Shown in pieces: positions 1-6,019 of a stretch of 6,102 nt of DNA; position 1 is the stretch's first letter; every line of letters begins with the position of its first letter. The stretch covers positions 1 through 6,102 of the forward strand of contig CAMDDI010000199.1 in NCBI GenBank assembly GCA_945890905.1, given 5' to 3'. A program made the translations under genes and the position numbers. The notes under the pieces are model-generated. The model saw nothing but the letters and a program-made list of their open reading frames with translations. It had not been told where the DNA came from and did not search any database. The DNA comes from Bacteriovorax stolpii (GTDB lineage: Bacteria; Bdellovibrionota; Bacteriovoracia; Bacteriovoracales; Bacteriovoracaceae).

Positions 1-150
1 AACTTCAGTAATGTTTAATGGATTAATTTCATGACGGGTCAGGCATCCCACGGCTCCATCGAGAAGTTTCGAAGTGATAAAGTCATTAAATCTTGCAGTC
101 ACAATAGCGACTTTAAGTTTAGATGCGTTTAATGAACCTTCAATTTTCAT
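1..150 (-). CDS. ribH: 6,7-dimethyl-8-ribityllumazine synthase, N-terminal part (runs off window)
   Basis: Partial gene: the first 50 codons, beginning at the ATG at 150..148 and still open at base 1. RibH condenses 5-amino-6-ribitylamino-uracil with 3,4-dihydroxy-2-butanone 4-phosphate to give the lumazine that riboflavin synthase uses; the family forms cytoplasmic 60-mers or pentamers. The translation carries the family's N-terminal strand and first helix: KVAIVTARFNDFI (residues 13-25), with the ARFN segment that lies near the substrate pocket, then a LLDGAV...LTRHE segment matching the usual LLxGAxxxLxxHG pattern. It follows ribBA after 11 bases. The ribBA stop codon is fused to a purine-rich stretch, TAAGAGAG (164..157), which lies 6 bases before the ATG and is the likely ribosome-binding site. 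Position at the end of a ribD-ribE-ribBA series supports the call strongly. The active-site histidine region is outside the window, so completeness cannot be judged. Confidence 0.93.
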   Translation of the reverse strand, partial: MKIEGSLNASKLKVAIVTARFNDFITSKLLDGAVGCLTRHEINPLNITEV

Positions 151-161
151 AGGAAGCTCTC

Positions 162-1400
162 TTATTGGTTGAATAGATCTTGTTTGAGCAAATGACCAAG
201 TTTTACTTTCTTGGTGAAAAGATACTGGCCATTTTTATGATTTGCACTCATCTCTAATGCCACTCTCTCAATAGAGTTAAATCCTAAATGAGCGAGGCCA
301 GCAATCTTGGTTGGATTGTTAGTTAAGAGCTTCATATTTGTGACACCGAAATAGCGCAAGATTTGTGCGGCCATGGTGTAGTCACGAAGGTCCACCGGAA
401 AACCTAAGTGAAGATTAGCTTCGGCAGTGTCCATGCCTTTATCTTGAAGCTGATAGGCCTTAATTTTATTGTATAGACCAATGCCCCGGCCTTCTTGTCT
501 GAGATAGACCACGATGCCCGAGCCTTGTTCCTCGATTTTTTTCATGGAGGATTCTAATTGCTCTCCACAATCACAGCGCAAACTTCCAAAGATATCCCCA
601 GTTAAGCATTCTGAATGAACTCGCACTAGGGCACTTTGAGTTTTAAGTTTTTCCAGATCACCTTTCACAAAAGCGATGTGCTCTTGGTTTAAGATTTCTG
701 AGCGAAAAATATACATTTGAAATTCGCCGTACTTATTCGGCATAGAGACTGTTTGAACTTCTGAAATAAGATTCTCTGTGAGTTTCCGGTACGAAATAAG
801 ATCAGCTATGGAGATGACTTTTAAATTATGCTCCCGGGCCAAAATAAGGAGTTCAGGCAGACGGGACATTGATCCGTCTGTATTCATGATTTCGCAAATC
901 ACACCTACCGGTGCAAAGCCAGCAAGTCTTGCAAGATCAACGGCAGCTTCAGTGTGTCCTGGACGTTCAAGCACTCCACCATTTTTTGCGATAAGTGGAA
1001 AAATATGTCCTGGACGAACAAAGTCAGAAGCTGTGGTTGAAGGTTCTGAAAGTAGTTTAATGGAGTGAGCGCGGTCCGGTGAAGAGATGCCAGTAGAGAT
1101 GTGATCTTTGGCATCAATTGTTACAGTAAAGGCCGTTCCAAGACTTGCAGTATTGGCCTGAACTTGAAGAGGGAGATCAAATTTTTGAGCAAGCTCTTGA
1201 GTCAGGGGAGTACAAATAAGACCGCGGCCAATGGTGGCCATGAAGTTCACAGTTTCCGTTGTGATCATGTCGGCCGCCATCACGAAGTCTCCTTCGTTCT
1301 CACGGTCTTCATCATCAACTACGATCACCATCTTGCCGAGTTTTAGATCAGCAAGTGCACTTTCAATAGAATCTAGAGGACTTTTATGTTCGGTCTTCAT
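162..1400 (-). CDS. ribBA: Bifunctional 3,4-dihydroxy-2-butanone 4-phosphate synthase / GTP cyclohydrolase II
   Basis: This 412-residue fusion supplies both precursors of riboflavin: it opens GTP to the diaminopyrimidine and converts ribulose 5-phosphate to dihydroxybutanone phosphate. Residues about 8-205 are the RibB domain, with the acidic loop DDEDRENEGD (29-38). By alignment with E. coli RibB, E34, H132, H149 and E170 match its E38, H136, H153 and E174 (metal and substrate residues). Residues about 220-405 are the RibA domain: zinc cysteines C265, C276 and C278, the RQEGRGIG motif (301-308), Y316 and R339. These have the same spacing as C54, C65, C67, Y105 and R128 of E. coli RibA. So both halves should be active, unlike RibBA variants in which one half is dead. 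Length is usual for the fusion. The ATG lies 9 bases after the ribE stop. I see no good Shine-Dalgarno sequence there, so it may depend on ribosomes arriving from ribE. Confidence 0.97.
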   Translation of the reverse strand: MKTEHKSPLDSIESALADLKLGKMVIVVDDEDRENEGDFVMAADMITTETVNFMATIGRGLICTPLTQELAQKFDLPLQVQANTASLGTAFTVTIDAKDHISTGISSPDRAHSIKLLSEPSTTASDFVRPGHIFPLIAKNGGVLERPGHTEAAVDLARLAGFAPVGVICEIMNTDGSMSRLPELLILAREHNLKVISIADLISYRKLTENLISEVQTVSMPNKYGEFQMYIFRSEILNQEHIAFVKGDLEKLKTQSALVRVHSECLTGDIFGSLRCDCGEQLESSMKKIEEQGSGIVVYLRQEGRGIGLYNKIKAYQLQDKGMDTAEANLHLGFPVDLRDYTMAAQILRYFGVTNMKLLTNNPTKIAGLAHLGFNSIERVALEMSANHKNGQYLFTKKVKLGHLLKQDLFNQ

Positions 1401-1409
1401 ATTTTCAAC

Positions 1410-2036
1410 TTAGAAATTTTTCGCCCATTCATCCCTGCGTGAATCTTTATCAAAGCGCAGGAAGTTCTCGATATATTTAGCGATCATATCTACCTCGAGA
1501 TTTAGGTGATCACCAACATTTTTAGAGGACAGTGAAGTCTTTTCTAGAGTGTGGGGGATAATCGCGACGGTCAGACTTTGATCAGTTAGGCGCGCAATAG
1601 TAAGGCTGATGCCATCTAGAGTAATGGAACCTTCGGAAATCATATACTTACGAAGATCCTGGGGAAAGCTCACTTCAATTTCCCAATTTCCCCCTCTGGT
1701 GGAGATTTGTTTAATTTGCCCCAAAGCATTCACATGCCCCTGAACAAAATGGCCGCCTAAGCGGTCGGTAGGACGAAGGGAGAGTTCTAAGTTGACCTTA
1801 TCTCCAGTTTTTAGAGAGCCAATAGAAGTCTTTTCTAAAGTCATGTGCACGGCCTGAACTTTGAAAGTATCCCCCACAATGGAAGTTGCAGTCAGGCATA
1901 CTCCGTTGGTGGCCACGGAATCATCGATACTTATTTCTTTAATAAGTATGGGAGCCTTGATGATAAATTCTTTTCCTTCAGTATTGGTTTTTACTGAATC
2001 GATAATGCCAACTTCTTGGATAAGCCCTGTGAACAT
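1410..2036 (-). CDS. ribE: Riboflavin synthase, alpha chain
   Basis: This 208-residue enzyme dismutates two molecules of 6,7-dimethyl-8-ribityllumazine to riboflavin plus the pyrimidine that RibH reuses; the family works as a cytoplasmic trimer. It begins with the hallmark MFTGLIQEVG and contains two tandem lumazine-binding barrels, about 1-97 and 98-200. The duplication is visible: MTLEKTSIGSLKTGD (65-79) in barrel one answers HTLEKTSLSSKNVGD (162-176) in barrel two. NGVCLT (44-49) pairs with DGISLT (141-146) in the same way. GGHFVQGHV (94-102) holds the conserved histidine H101, and C47 and S40 match residues noted as important in the E. coli enzyme. Length is normal for the family. The start is fixed by the MFTGLI motif and by AAGGAA 5 bases upstream, which lies inside the end of ribD; the intergenic gap is 2 bases. 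This gene is called ribC in some naming schemes. Confidence 0.97.
   Translation of the reverse strand: MFTGLIQEVGIIDSVKTNTEGKEFIIKAPILIKEISIDDSVATNGVCLTATSIVGDTFKVQAVHMTLEKTSIGSLKTGDKVNLELSLRPTDRLGGHFVQGHVNALGQIKQISTRGGNWEIEVSFPQDLRKYMISEGSITLDGISLTIARLTDQSLTVAIIPHTLEKTSLSSKNVGDHLNLEVDMIAKYIENFLRFDKDSRRDEWAKNF
1534..1837 (-). repeat. Short direct repeat from the internal duplication of riboflavin synthase
   Basis: The 13-mer GAAGTCTTTTCTA (plus-strand reading) occurs at 1534-1546 and at 1825-1837. Both copies encode part of the LEKTS motif, once in each lumazine-binding barrel. It is a trace of the family's ancient barrel duplication, with conserved codon choice, and not a mobile repeat. Confidence 0.6.
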
Positions 2037-2038
2037 AA

Positions 2039-3049
2039 TTATTCCTTATGCAAATTGCCCGAAAGAAAAAGATCTTCTCCTAGCCATTCTGAATGCATGT
2101 TTTTTAAACGTGGTCGTTGATTCAATTGAGTCACACCTAAGTCTCCTAGTGCACTTATACCGCTTCCTAAAAAACTAGGATTCAGATAGAGACTTACTCG
2201 GTTAACTAGGCCTTGGCCCACAAATTCGGAAGCAAGCTTTTGTCCACCCTCTAGAATTAGATTGATAAGTTTTCTCTCAAAGAGATCTCTCATGGCTTCT
2301 TGAATGTCAGAATACACCAAGGTTTGATCTTTGAGTTCATCACTGAAGAGGTGCAAGTGTTTGGGAAGATTTCCACTTTTACTAATCACTATTCTCCAAG
2401 GTTGCTTGCCTTGATAGTTTGGAAGTCTGATGTTGAGTTTAGGGTTATCTCTGCGGGCAGTTTCTGCACCAATAATGATTCCTTGATGATGGGCCCGCAT
2501 CTGATGAACATGAAGACGGGCCTTCTCCCCAGTGATCCACTGAGATTCACCCGCTGATGTGGCGACTTTCCCATCTAGGGTGGTGGCCATTTTTAGATGA
2601 ATAAAGGGCCTGCGATGAATTTGGGCAAAGAAAAAAGCTTCGTTTAAGGCTTCACCTTCTTCTTTTAAAATTCCATGTTCTACTTCAATGCCATGAGAGC
2701 GCAAAAGCTCCACCCCTTTGCCGTTGACGAGGGGATTGGGATCAAGGTTGGAGATCACGACTTTTTTAAATTTCTCAGTGATTAATCTTTGAGCACACGG
2801 AGGAGTGAGTTTATTAGTGTGACAACAAGGTTCAAGATTCACATAAATAGTGGACCCTTCAAGAGTTGAGGTGGCCTTATTGATGGCATCAAGTTCTGCG
2901 TGATCATGGCCGTGTTGGTGATGATAGCCTTCGGCAATAATTTTTCTATCTTTCACGATAACTGCACCCACTAAAGGGTTAGGCCAGGTGTTGCCCTGGC
3001 CAAGTTTTGCGAGTGTAAATGTTCGACGGATAAAATCCTCGTCAGTCAT
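2039..3049 (-). CDS. ribD: Bifunctional diaminohydroxyphosphoribosylaminopyrimidine deaminase / 5-amino-6-(5-phosphoribosylamino)uracil reductase
   Basis: This 336-residue enzyme carries out the second and third steps after GTP opening: zinc-dependent deamination of the pyrimidine, then NADPH-dependent reduction of the ribosyl group. The deaminase domain is residues about 1-145: PNPLVGAVIV (23-32), HAE at 50-52 giving the zinc histidine and the catalytic glutamate, and PCC...PPC with zinc cysteines C75 and C85. The usual linking motif DPNPLVNGKG (103-112) follows. The reductase domain is about 148-332: KMATTLDGKVA (153-163), SQWITG (169-174), the DNPKLNIR segment (201-208) and LEGG (266-269). 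The zinc loop (CCHTNKLTPPC) appears one residue longer than the common CxHxGRTPPC form. The ATG sits inside the last codons of the upstream recombinase-like gene (8-base overlap), with GGAAG at 3060..3056 as ribosome-binding site. Confidence 0.96.
   Translation of the reverse strand: MTDEDFIRRTFTLAKLGQGNTWPNPLVGAVIVKDRKIIAEGYHHQHGHDHAELDAINKATSTLEGSTIYVNLEPCCHTNKLTPPCAQRLITEKFKKVVISNLDPNPLVNGKGVELLRSHGIEVEHGILKEEGEALNEAFFFAQIHRRPFIHLKMATTLDGKVATSAGESQWITGEKARLHVHQMRAHHQGIIIGAETARRDNPKLNIRLPNYQGKQPWRIVISKSGNLPKHLHLFSDELKDQTLVYSDIQEAMRDLFERKLINLILEGGQKLASEFVGQGLVNRVSLYLNPSFLGSGISALGDLGVTQLNQRPRLKNMHSEWLGEDLFLSGNLHKE
2042..2047 (-). promoter_or_regulatory. Ribosome-binding site of ribE, inside the end of ribD
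   Basis: AAGGAA (2047..2042) overlaps the last ribD codons and lies 5 bases before the ribE ATG at 2036. Ribosomes ending ribD at 2039 stop on top of this site, so the two genes are probably translationally coupled. Confidence 0.7.
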
Positions 3050-3989
3050 CTTGGGCTTCCAAATCTTTAAATACTTTTCCCGTAGGATCTTTTCTTAATT
3101 CCTCCAGATAAAGTTCTAAAGAATATCCCGGAGTCACACCTAACCATTCTTTCATGGTGGTGTGATTGATATTCATATTGAGCCATTTGAATATGCAAGA
3201 TTGGCGAAGGGACTTGGCCGTCATATCTGTTTTAAGCTCCCGCCTCAGTTCTTCAAAAAAAAGCTCAATTCCTCTGGGAGAGAGTCCACCTGCAAGAATT
3301 TTATAGGGATTTCCATTAAAGAGGAGTTCTTCAATTTCAAGTGATTCATCTTTTTGGAACTGCTGGTAAATATTTTTATAAAAAAGAAAATCTTTTTGAA
3401 AAATTTGTGGCATTGGAATGGAATAGGGATCACGTTTGGGATGCTCAACCATCACTCGGAAATTTTTTTGATCTTTAAGTATGCTATTAAAGTGAAGCTT
3501 GGCCATGTCAGAAACTTTTAGACCTGCTCCGTAGATCAAATGAAAGATCATAATATTTCTGGTGTTCACTAATTGAGCGAGACCCTCTGATTGGGCCACT
3601 CTTTTTTTGAGTAACTGATAAGTCCGGATCACTTCAGGAAAAGGAGTAGGGTCAGGATTATCCAGAACTTTAGGGGCCACGGCCATCTGCTTAAGTGGAT
3701 TTTCAGGAAATAAATTTTGACCCAAAAGAAAATCAAAAAAAAGTCTTAAGGCCTGAACTCTTCGTCGTACAGAATTCGAGGAGTCATATTTATGATCAAG
3801 ATATTGAGAATATTCCTGAACTTGAGTGGATGTAAAAGATCGGATTTTTAAATGCTTCTGCTTATCGATCAAAAAAGTATTAAAACAATTGAGATCTGCT
3901 TTATAATTTTTGACTGTGTTAAAGCTTTTTCCCTGGTGTTCCAGGAGTTTCAAAAATTCTTGTTGTTTGTCTAAAAGGTTCCATTCCAT
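3042..3989 (-). CDS. Degenerate Xer-like tyrosine recombinase homologue
   Basis: This 315-residue protein has the XerC/XerD layout. Residues about 8-105 form the SAM-like core-binding domain (NTVKNYKADLNCFNTFL, then SVRRRVQALRLFFDFL and NPLKQM). Residues about 115-300 form the recombinase catalytic fold. The fold is recognisable but the active site is eroded. GAGLKVSDM (154-162) has lysine K158 where family members have the first catalytic arginine (GxGLRxSEL). KSLRQS (259-264) has K259 in place of the HxxR histidine but keeps R262. LGV (283-285) has V285 in place of the LGH histidine. Y294 stands exactly 9 residues after that position, as the nucleophile should. K185 may stand for the beta-hairpin lysine, but the alignment there is unsure. 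A DNA-binding or structural role without strand cleavage is plausible; altered catalysis is also possible. It overlaps ribD by 8 bases. G+C over 3361-3960 is about 36%, against about 45% nearby. I find no att sites or other mobile genes. No ribosome-binding site precedes the ATG. Confidence 0.8.
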   Translation of the reverse strand: MEWNLLDKQQEFLKLLEHQGKSFNTVKNYKADLNCFNTFLIDKQKHLKIRSFTSTQVQEYSQYLDHKYDSSNSVRRRVQALRLFFDFLLGQNLFPENPLKQMAVAPKVLDNPDPTPFPEVIRTYQLLKKRVAQSEGLAQLVNTRNIMIFHLIYGAGLKVSDMAKLHFNSILKDQKNFRVMVEHPKRDPYSIPMPQIFQKDFLFYKNIYQQFQKDESLEIEELLFNGNPYKILAGGLSPRGIELFFEELRRELKTDMTAKSLRQSCIFKWLNMNINHTTMKEWLGVTPGYSLELYLEELRKDPTGKVFKDLEAQDD

Positions 3990-3997
3990 GGGTGCGT

Positions 3998-4026
3998 ATA
4001 TTACGAAAAAAACTTGGAGATGTATA
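3998..4026 (-). promoter_or_regulatory. Candidate sigma70-type promoter for the recombinase-like gene and rib operon
   Basis: Read on the minus strand, TATACA (4026..4021, 4 of 6 match to TTGACA) is followed after 17 bases by TAATAT (4003..3998, 4 of 6 match to TATAAT). Transcription would start near 3991-3990, immediately before the ATG at 3989. That would give a leaderless message, which fits the missing Shine-Dalgarno sequence. The match is inferred by eye from consensus hexamers and is modest. It is the only room for a promoter between the two divergent clusters, apart from promoters inside genes. Confidence 0.35.
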
Positions 4027-4042
4027 GCAAAAGAGCTATTCT
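4014..4042 (+). promoter_or_regulatory. Candidate promoter for the ABC-F gene
   Basis: TTGGAG (4014-4019) and TATTCT (4037-4042) are spaced by 17 bases on the plus strand, with 3 of 6 and 4 of 6 matches to the sigma70 hexamers. An alternative -10 is TATAGC (4023-4028) with TTACGA (4001-4006). Both are weak. A promoter is expected here because the divergent gene starts only 72 bases away, and both candidates overlap the candidate minus-strand promoter. Confidence 0.22.
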
Positions 4043-4052
4043 TGGCCCATTC

Positions 4053-4057
4053 GGAGG
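4053..4057 (+). promoter_or_regulatory. Ribosome-binding site of the ABC-F gene
   Basis: GGAGG, a full core Shine-Dalgarno match, lies 4 bases before the ATG at 4062. It fixes that start, which also places the first beta strand (ITVSNLTKSYG) at the N-terminus as expected for the family. Confidence 0.85.
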
Positions 4058-4061
4058 ATAG

Positions 4062-5672
4062 ATGATTACAGTTTCTAATTTAACTAAATCTTATGGTGGG
4101 CAAGTCCTTTATCAAGGAGGCTCATTTTTTATTGGTCCCGGGGAAAAAGTGGGGCTTGTAGGTCCTAATGGTGCCGGTAAAACCTCTCTCTTTCGACTTC
4201 TTATGGGAGAAGAGCGCGCCGATTCTGGAAGCATTGGAATACCTGAAAAACTCAAAATTTGTTATTTCTCGCAAAACGTTGGAGAGCTCAAAGGTCGAAG
4301 TGCCTTAGAAGAAGTGATTCACGGTAATCCTCGTCTTGGTTTTTTAAAAAATGAGATCTCTGGCATTGAAAAAAGATTAGAAGATGGTGAATATTCAGAC
4401 GAGCTTTTAGAGAAATTAGGTGACTATCAAACTGAGTTCGAAAAGCTTGGGGGCTATGAAATTGAGTATCAAGCAGCAGAAGTTCTCACAGGTTTAGGAA
4501 TCATGCCGGATGAGCAGAAGCGGCCGGTAGAATCCTTTTCTGGTGGATGGAAAATGCGAATTGCCTTGGCCAAAGTTCTCGCTCAAAAGCCAGAATTTAT
4601 TTTGATGGATGAGCCTACCAACTATCTAGATATGGAGAGCATTGTTTGGCTTGAGAGTTGGCTCAAAAGTTTTAAAGGTGCAGTCTTTATGACAAGCCAT
4701 GACCGGGACTTTATGAACGGTCTGGTGAAAAAGATTGTGGAAGTTAATCATAAAACCATCACGGTTTATTCCGGTAATTATGATTACTACGAAAAAGAGC
4801 GGGAAATTCGCCGTGAGCAATTAGTGGCAAGTTCTGAGCGCCAAGATGCCATGCTGAAAAAAGAAGAAGAATTTATTGCTAAGTTTGCTGCCCGGGCAAG
4901 TCACGCGGCCCAAGTGCAATCACGGGTAAAAAAGCTTGATAAGATTGACCGCATTGAAGTGATGCCTGAAGATCAGGCTATTAATTTTGAATTTCCTAAG
5001 GCCCCACGGTCTGGAAATGATGTGGTGAAATTAGAAAATCTCGCCAAAGTTTATGTGAGTCCTGAAGGGAAAGAGAAGAAAGTTTTCCAAGGTGTTACAG
5101 GTCTTGTGAAACGCTTAGAAAAGGTTGCCGTGGTGGGAGTGAATGGAGCTGGGAAATCCACCCTCTTAAAAATCATCGCTAAGCTAACGGAATCCACGGA
5201 TGGTAAGGCCACCATTGGGGCGGGAGTTGAGCTGGGTTACTTCAGTCAATATTCTATGGATGTACTTAATCCTCAAAAGACAGTGTTTGAAGAAGTTCGC
5301 GACCGCGTGAGAGATAAATCCGACGGTTATATGAGAAATTTACTAGCTGCCTTCCTCTTTCGTGGGGACGACGTAGATAAAAAGGTTTCCGTTTTATCCG
5401 GGGGAGAGAAGTCGCGTTTAATTCTGGCCACTCTTCTTACCAATCCTTGCAATCTGCTTATTTTAGATGAGCCTACCAACCATTTGGATATCCGTTCCAG
5501 AGAAGTCCTAATTGAGGCCTTGAAAGGCTTTGATGGCACCTTGATGATTGTCTCCCATGATAGACATTTTCTAAAACAACTCACAACTCAAGTTGCAGAA
5601 GTGAGTTCTGGGGGCGTAAAGTTTTATCCTGGCAGCTATTCAGAATATCTTTCAACTATCGGGGAGCACTAA
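4062..5672 (+). CDS. ABC-F family ATPase (ribosome-associated translation factor type, YbiT-like)
   Basis: This 536-residue protein has two fused ABC nucleotide-binding domains and no membrane segments, so it is a soluble ABC-F protein and not a transporter. Members bind the ribosomal E site and influence translation; some confer antibiotic resistance. Domain 1: Walker A GPNGAGKT (34-41), signature FSGGW (159-163), Walker B with catalytic E184 (LMDEPTNYLD, 181-190), switch H213. The inter-domain linker (about 240-320) is charged and helical, including the AAQVQSRVKKLDK stretch (282-294), the segment that reaches toward the P-site tRNA in characterised members. Domain 2: GVNGAGKS (359-366), LSGGE (445-449), E470 in LDEPTNHLD (468-476), H499. 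Both ATP sites look complete. It ends right after domain 2, with no C-terminal extension of the Uup type. Length and linker resemble YbiT/EttA-like housekeeping members, but subfamily assignment needs a phylogeny. It is followed by a one-base overlap with the next gene. Confidence 0.94.
   Translation: MITVSNLTKSYGGQVLYQGGSFFIGPGEKVGLVGPNGAGKTSLFRLLMGEERADSGSIGIPEKLKICYFSQNVGELKGRSALEEVIHGNPRLGFLKNEISGIEKRLEDGEYSDELLEKLGDYQTEFEKLGGYEIEYQAAEVLTGLGIMPDEQKRPVESFSGGWKMRIALAKVLAQKPEFILMDEPTNYLDMESIVWLESWLKSFKGAVFMTSHDRDFMNGLVKKIVEVNHKTITVYSGNYDYYEKEREIRREQLVASSERQDAMLKKEEEFIAKFAARASHAAQVQSRVKKLDKIDRIEVMPEDQAINFEFPKAPRSGNDVVKLENLAKVYVSPEGKEKKVFQGVTGLVKRLEKVAVVGVNGAGKSTLLKIIAKLTESTDGKATIGAGVELGYFSQYSMDVLNPQKTVFEEVRDRVRDKSDGYMRNLLAAFLFRGDDVDKKVSVLSGGEKSRLILATLLTNPCNLLILDEPTNHLDIRSREVLIEALKGFDGTLMIVSHDRHFLKQLTTQVAEVSSGGVKFYPGSYSEYLSTIGEH
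5661..5666 (+). promoter_or_regulatory. Ribosome-binding site of the cyclic-nucleotide-binding gene, inside the ABC-F gene
   Basis: GGGGAG in the last codons of the ABC-F gene lies 5 bases before the ATG at 5672. It supports the start in the TAATG junction and points to translational coupling. Confidence 0.7.
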
Positions 5673-6019
5673 TGGCCACTATTATTAGACTTGCAGCAGA
5701 AGAGAGTCTCATTAAAGAAGGTGAGCATTCTAGCAGCATGTACTGGGTTCAGACTGGTCAGTTAGTAGTTTCAAAGAAAAGAGGCATCGAAGAGGTGGTT
5801 TTGGGTCACGTTTATTCTGGAGAATTAGTGGGAGAACTGTCATTTCTTGATAAAGAATCTAGGAGTGCTTCGGTTCGGGCCATGACCGATTGTGAATTAA
5901 TTGAAATTCCTCAAGAGACTTTTGATAACATTTTCAAAACTCAGCCTAAGTGGCTCGAAATTTTGGTAAAAACTCTCTCTGAAAGACTTCGTAAGGCCAA
6001 TGCACGTATCAAGGTGTGA
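5672..6019 (+). CDS. Stand-alone cyclic-nucleotide-binding domain protein
   Basis: This 115-residue protein is almost only one CNB beta-roll of the CRP/PKA-regulatory type. LIKEGEHSSSMYWVQTGQLVV (13-33) corresponds to the common IxxEGDxxxxxYxIxxGxxxV pattern. The phosphate-binding cassette is GELVGELSFLDKESRSASVRA (50-70), with E55 where the ribose-binding glutamate sits and R64 where the cyclic-phosphate arginine sits, so ligand binding looks possible. It ends in a charged helix (about 92-112). The usual N-terminal helical part is short or missing, and there is no helix-turn-helix, kinase, cyclase or channel segment, so it is not a CRP-like transcription factor. It must act through a partner. 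The start codon shares its A with the ABC-F stop (TAATG), which makes the ABC-F protein a candidate partner, though this is only inferred. The ligand (cAMP, cGMP or none) cannot be read from the sequence. Confidence 0.88.
   Translation: MATIIRLAAEESLIKEGEHSSSMYWVQTGQLVVSKKRGIEEVVLGHVYSGELVGELSFLDKESRSASVRAMTDCELIEIPQETFDNIFKTQPKWLEILVKTLSERLRKANARIKV

Noticed and set aside
778..1346. Plus-strand open frames of 60-96 codons inside ribBA
   Set aside because: They lie fully antisense to a strongly conserved enzyme, show no recognisable motif, and have no ribosome-binding site that I can see. They are by-products of the rib coding strand.
1861..2178. Plus-strand open frame of 105 codons across the ribE/ribD junction
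   Set aside because: Antisense to two confident genes, with no family resemblance or start signal. The conserved MFTGLI start and the ribD C-terminus explain the sequence.
3042..3989. Integrase of a genomic island or prophage
   Set aside because: Despite the recombinase fold and low G+C, there is no adjacent tRNA, no att-like direct repeat, no cargo and no other phage or transposition gene, and the gene overlaps ribD. Key catalytic residues are also changed.
4626..4820. Minus-strand open frame inside the ABC-F gene
   Set aside because: Overlaps the Walker B and H-loop coding region and carries no motif of its own.
4062..5672. ABC exporter ATPase, or antibiotic-resistance ABC-F
   Set aside because: There is no permease gene and no membrane segment, so it is not a transporter. 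The linker is of ordinary length for housekeeping ABC-F proteins, so nothing in the sequence supports a resistance role.
5672..6019. CRP/FNR-type transcription regulator
   Set aside because: The protein ends soon after the beta-roll and C-helix. There is no helix-turn-helix and no room for one before the stop.
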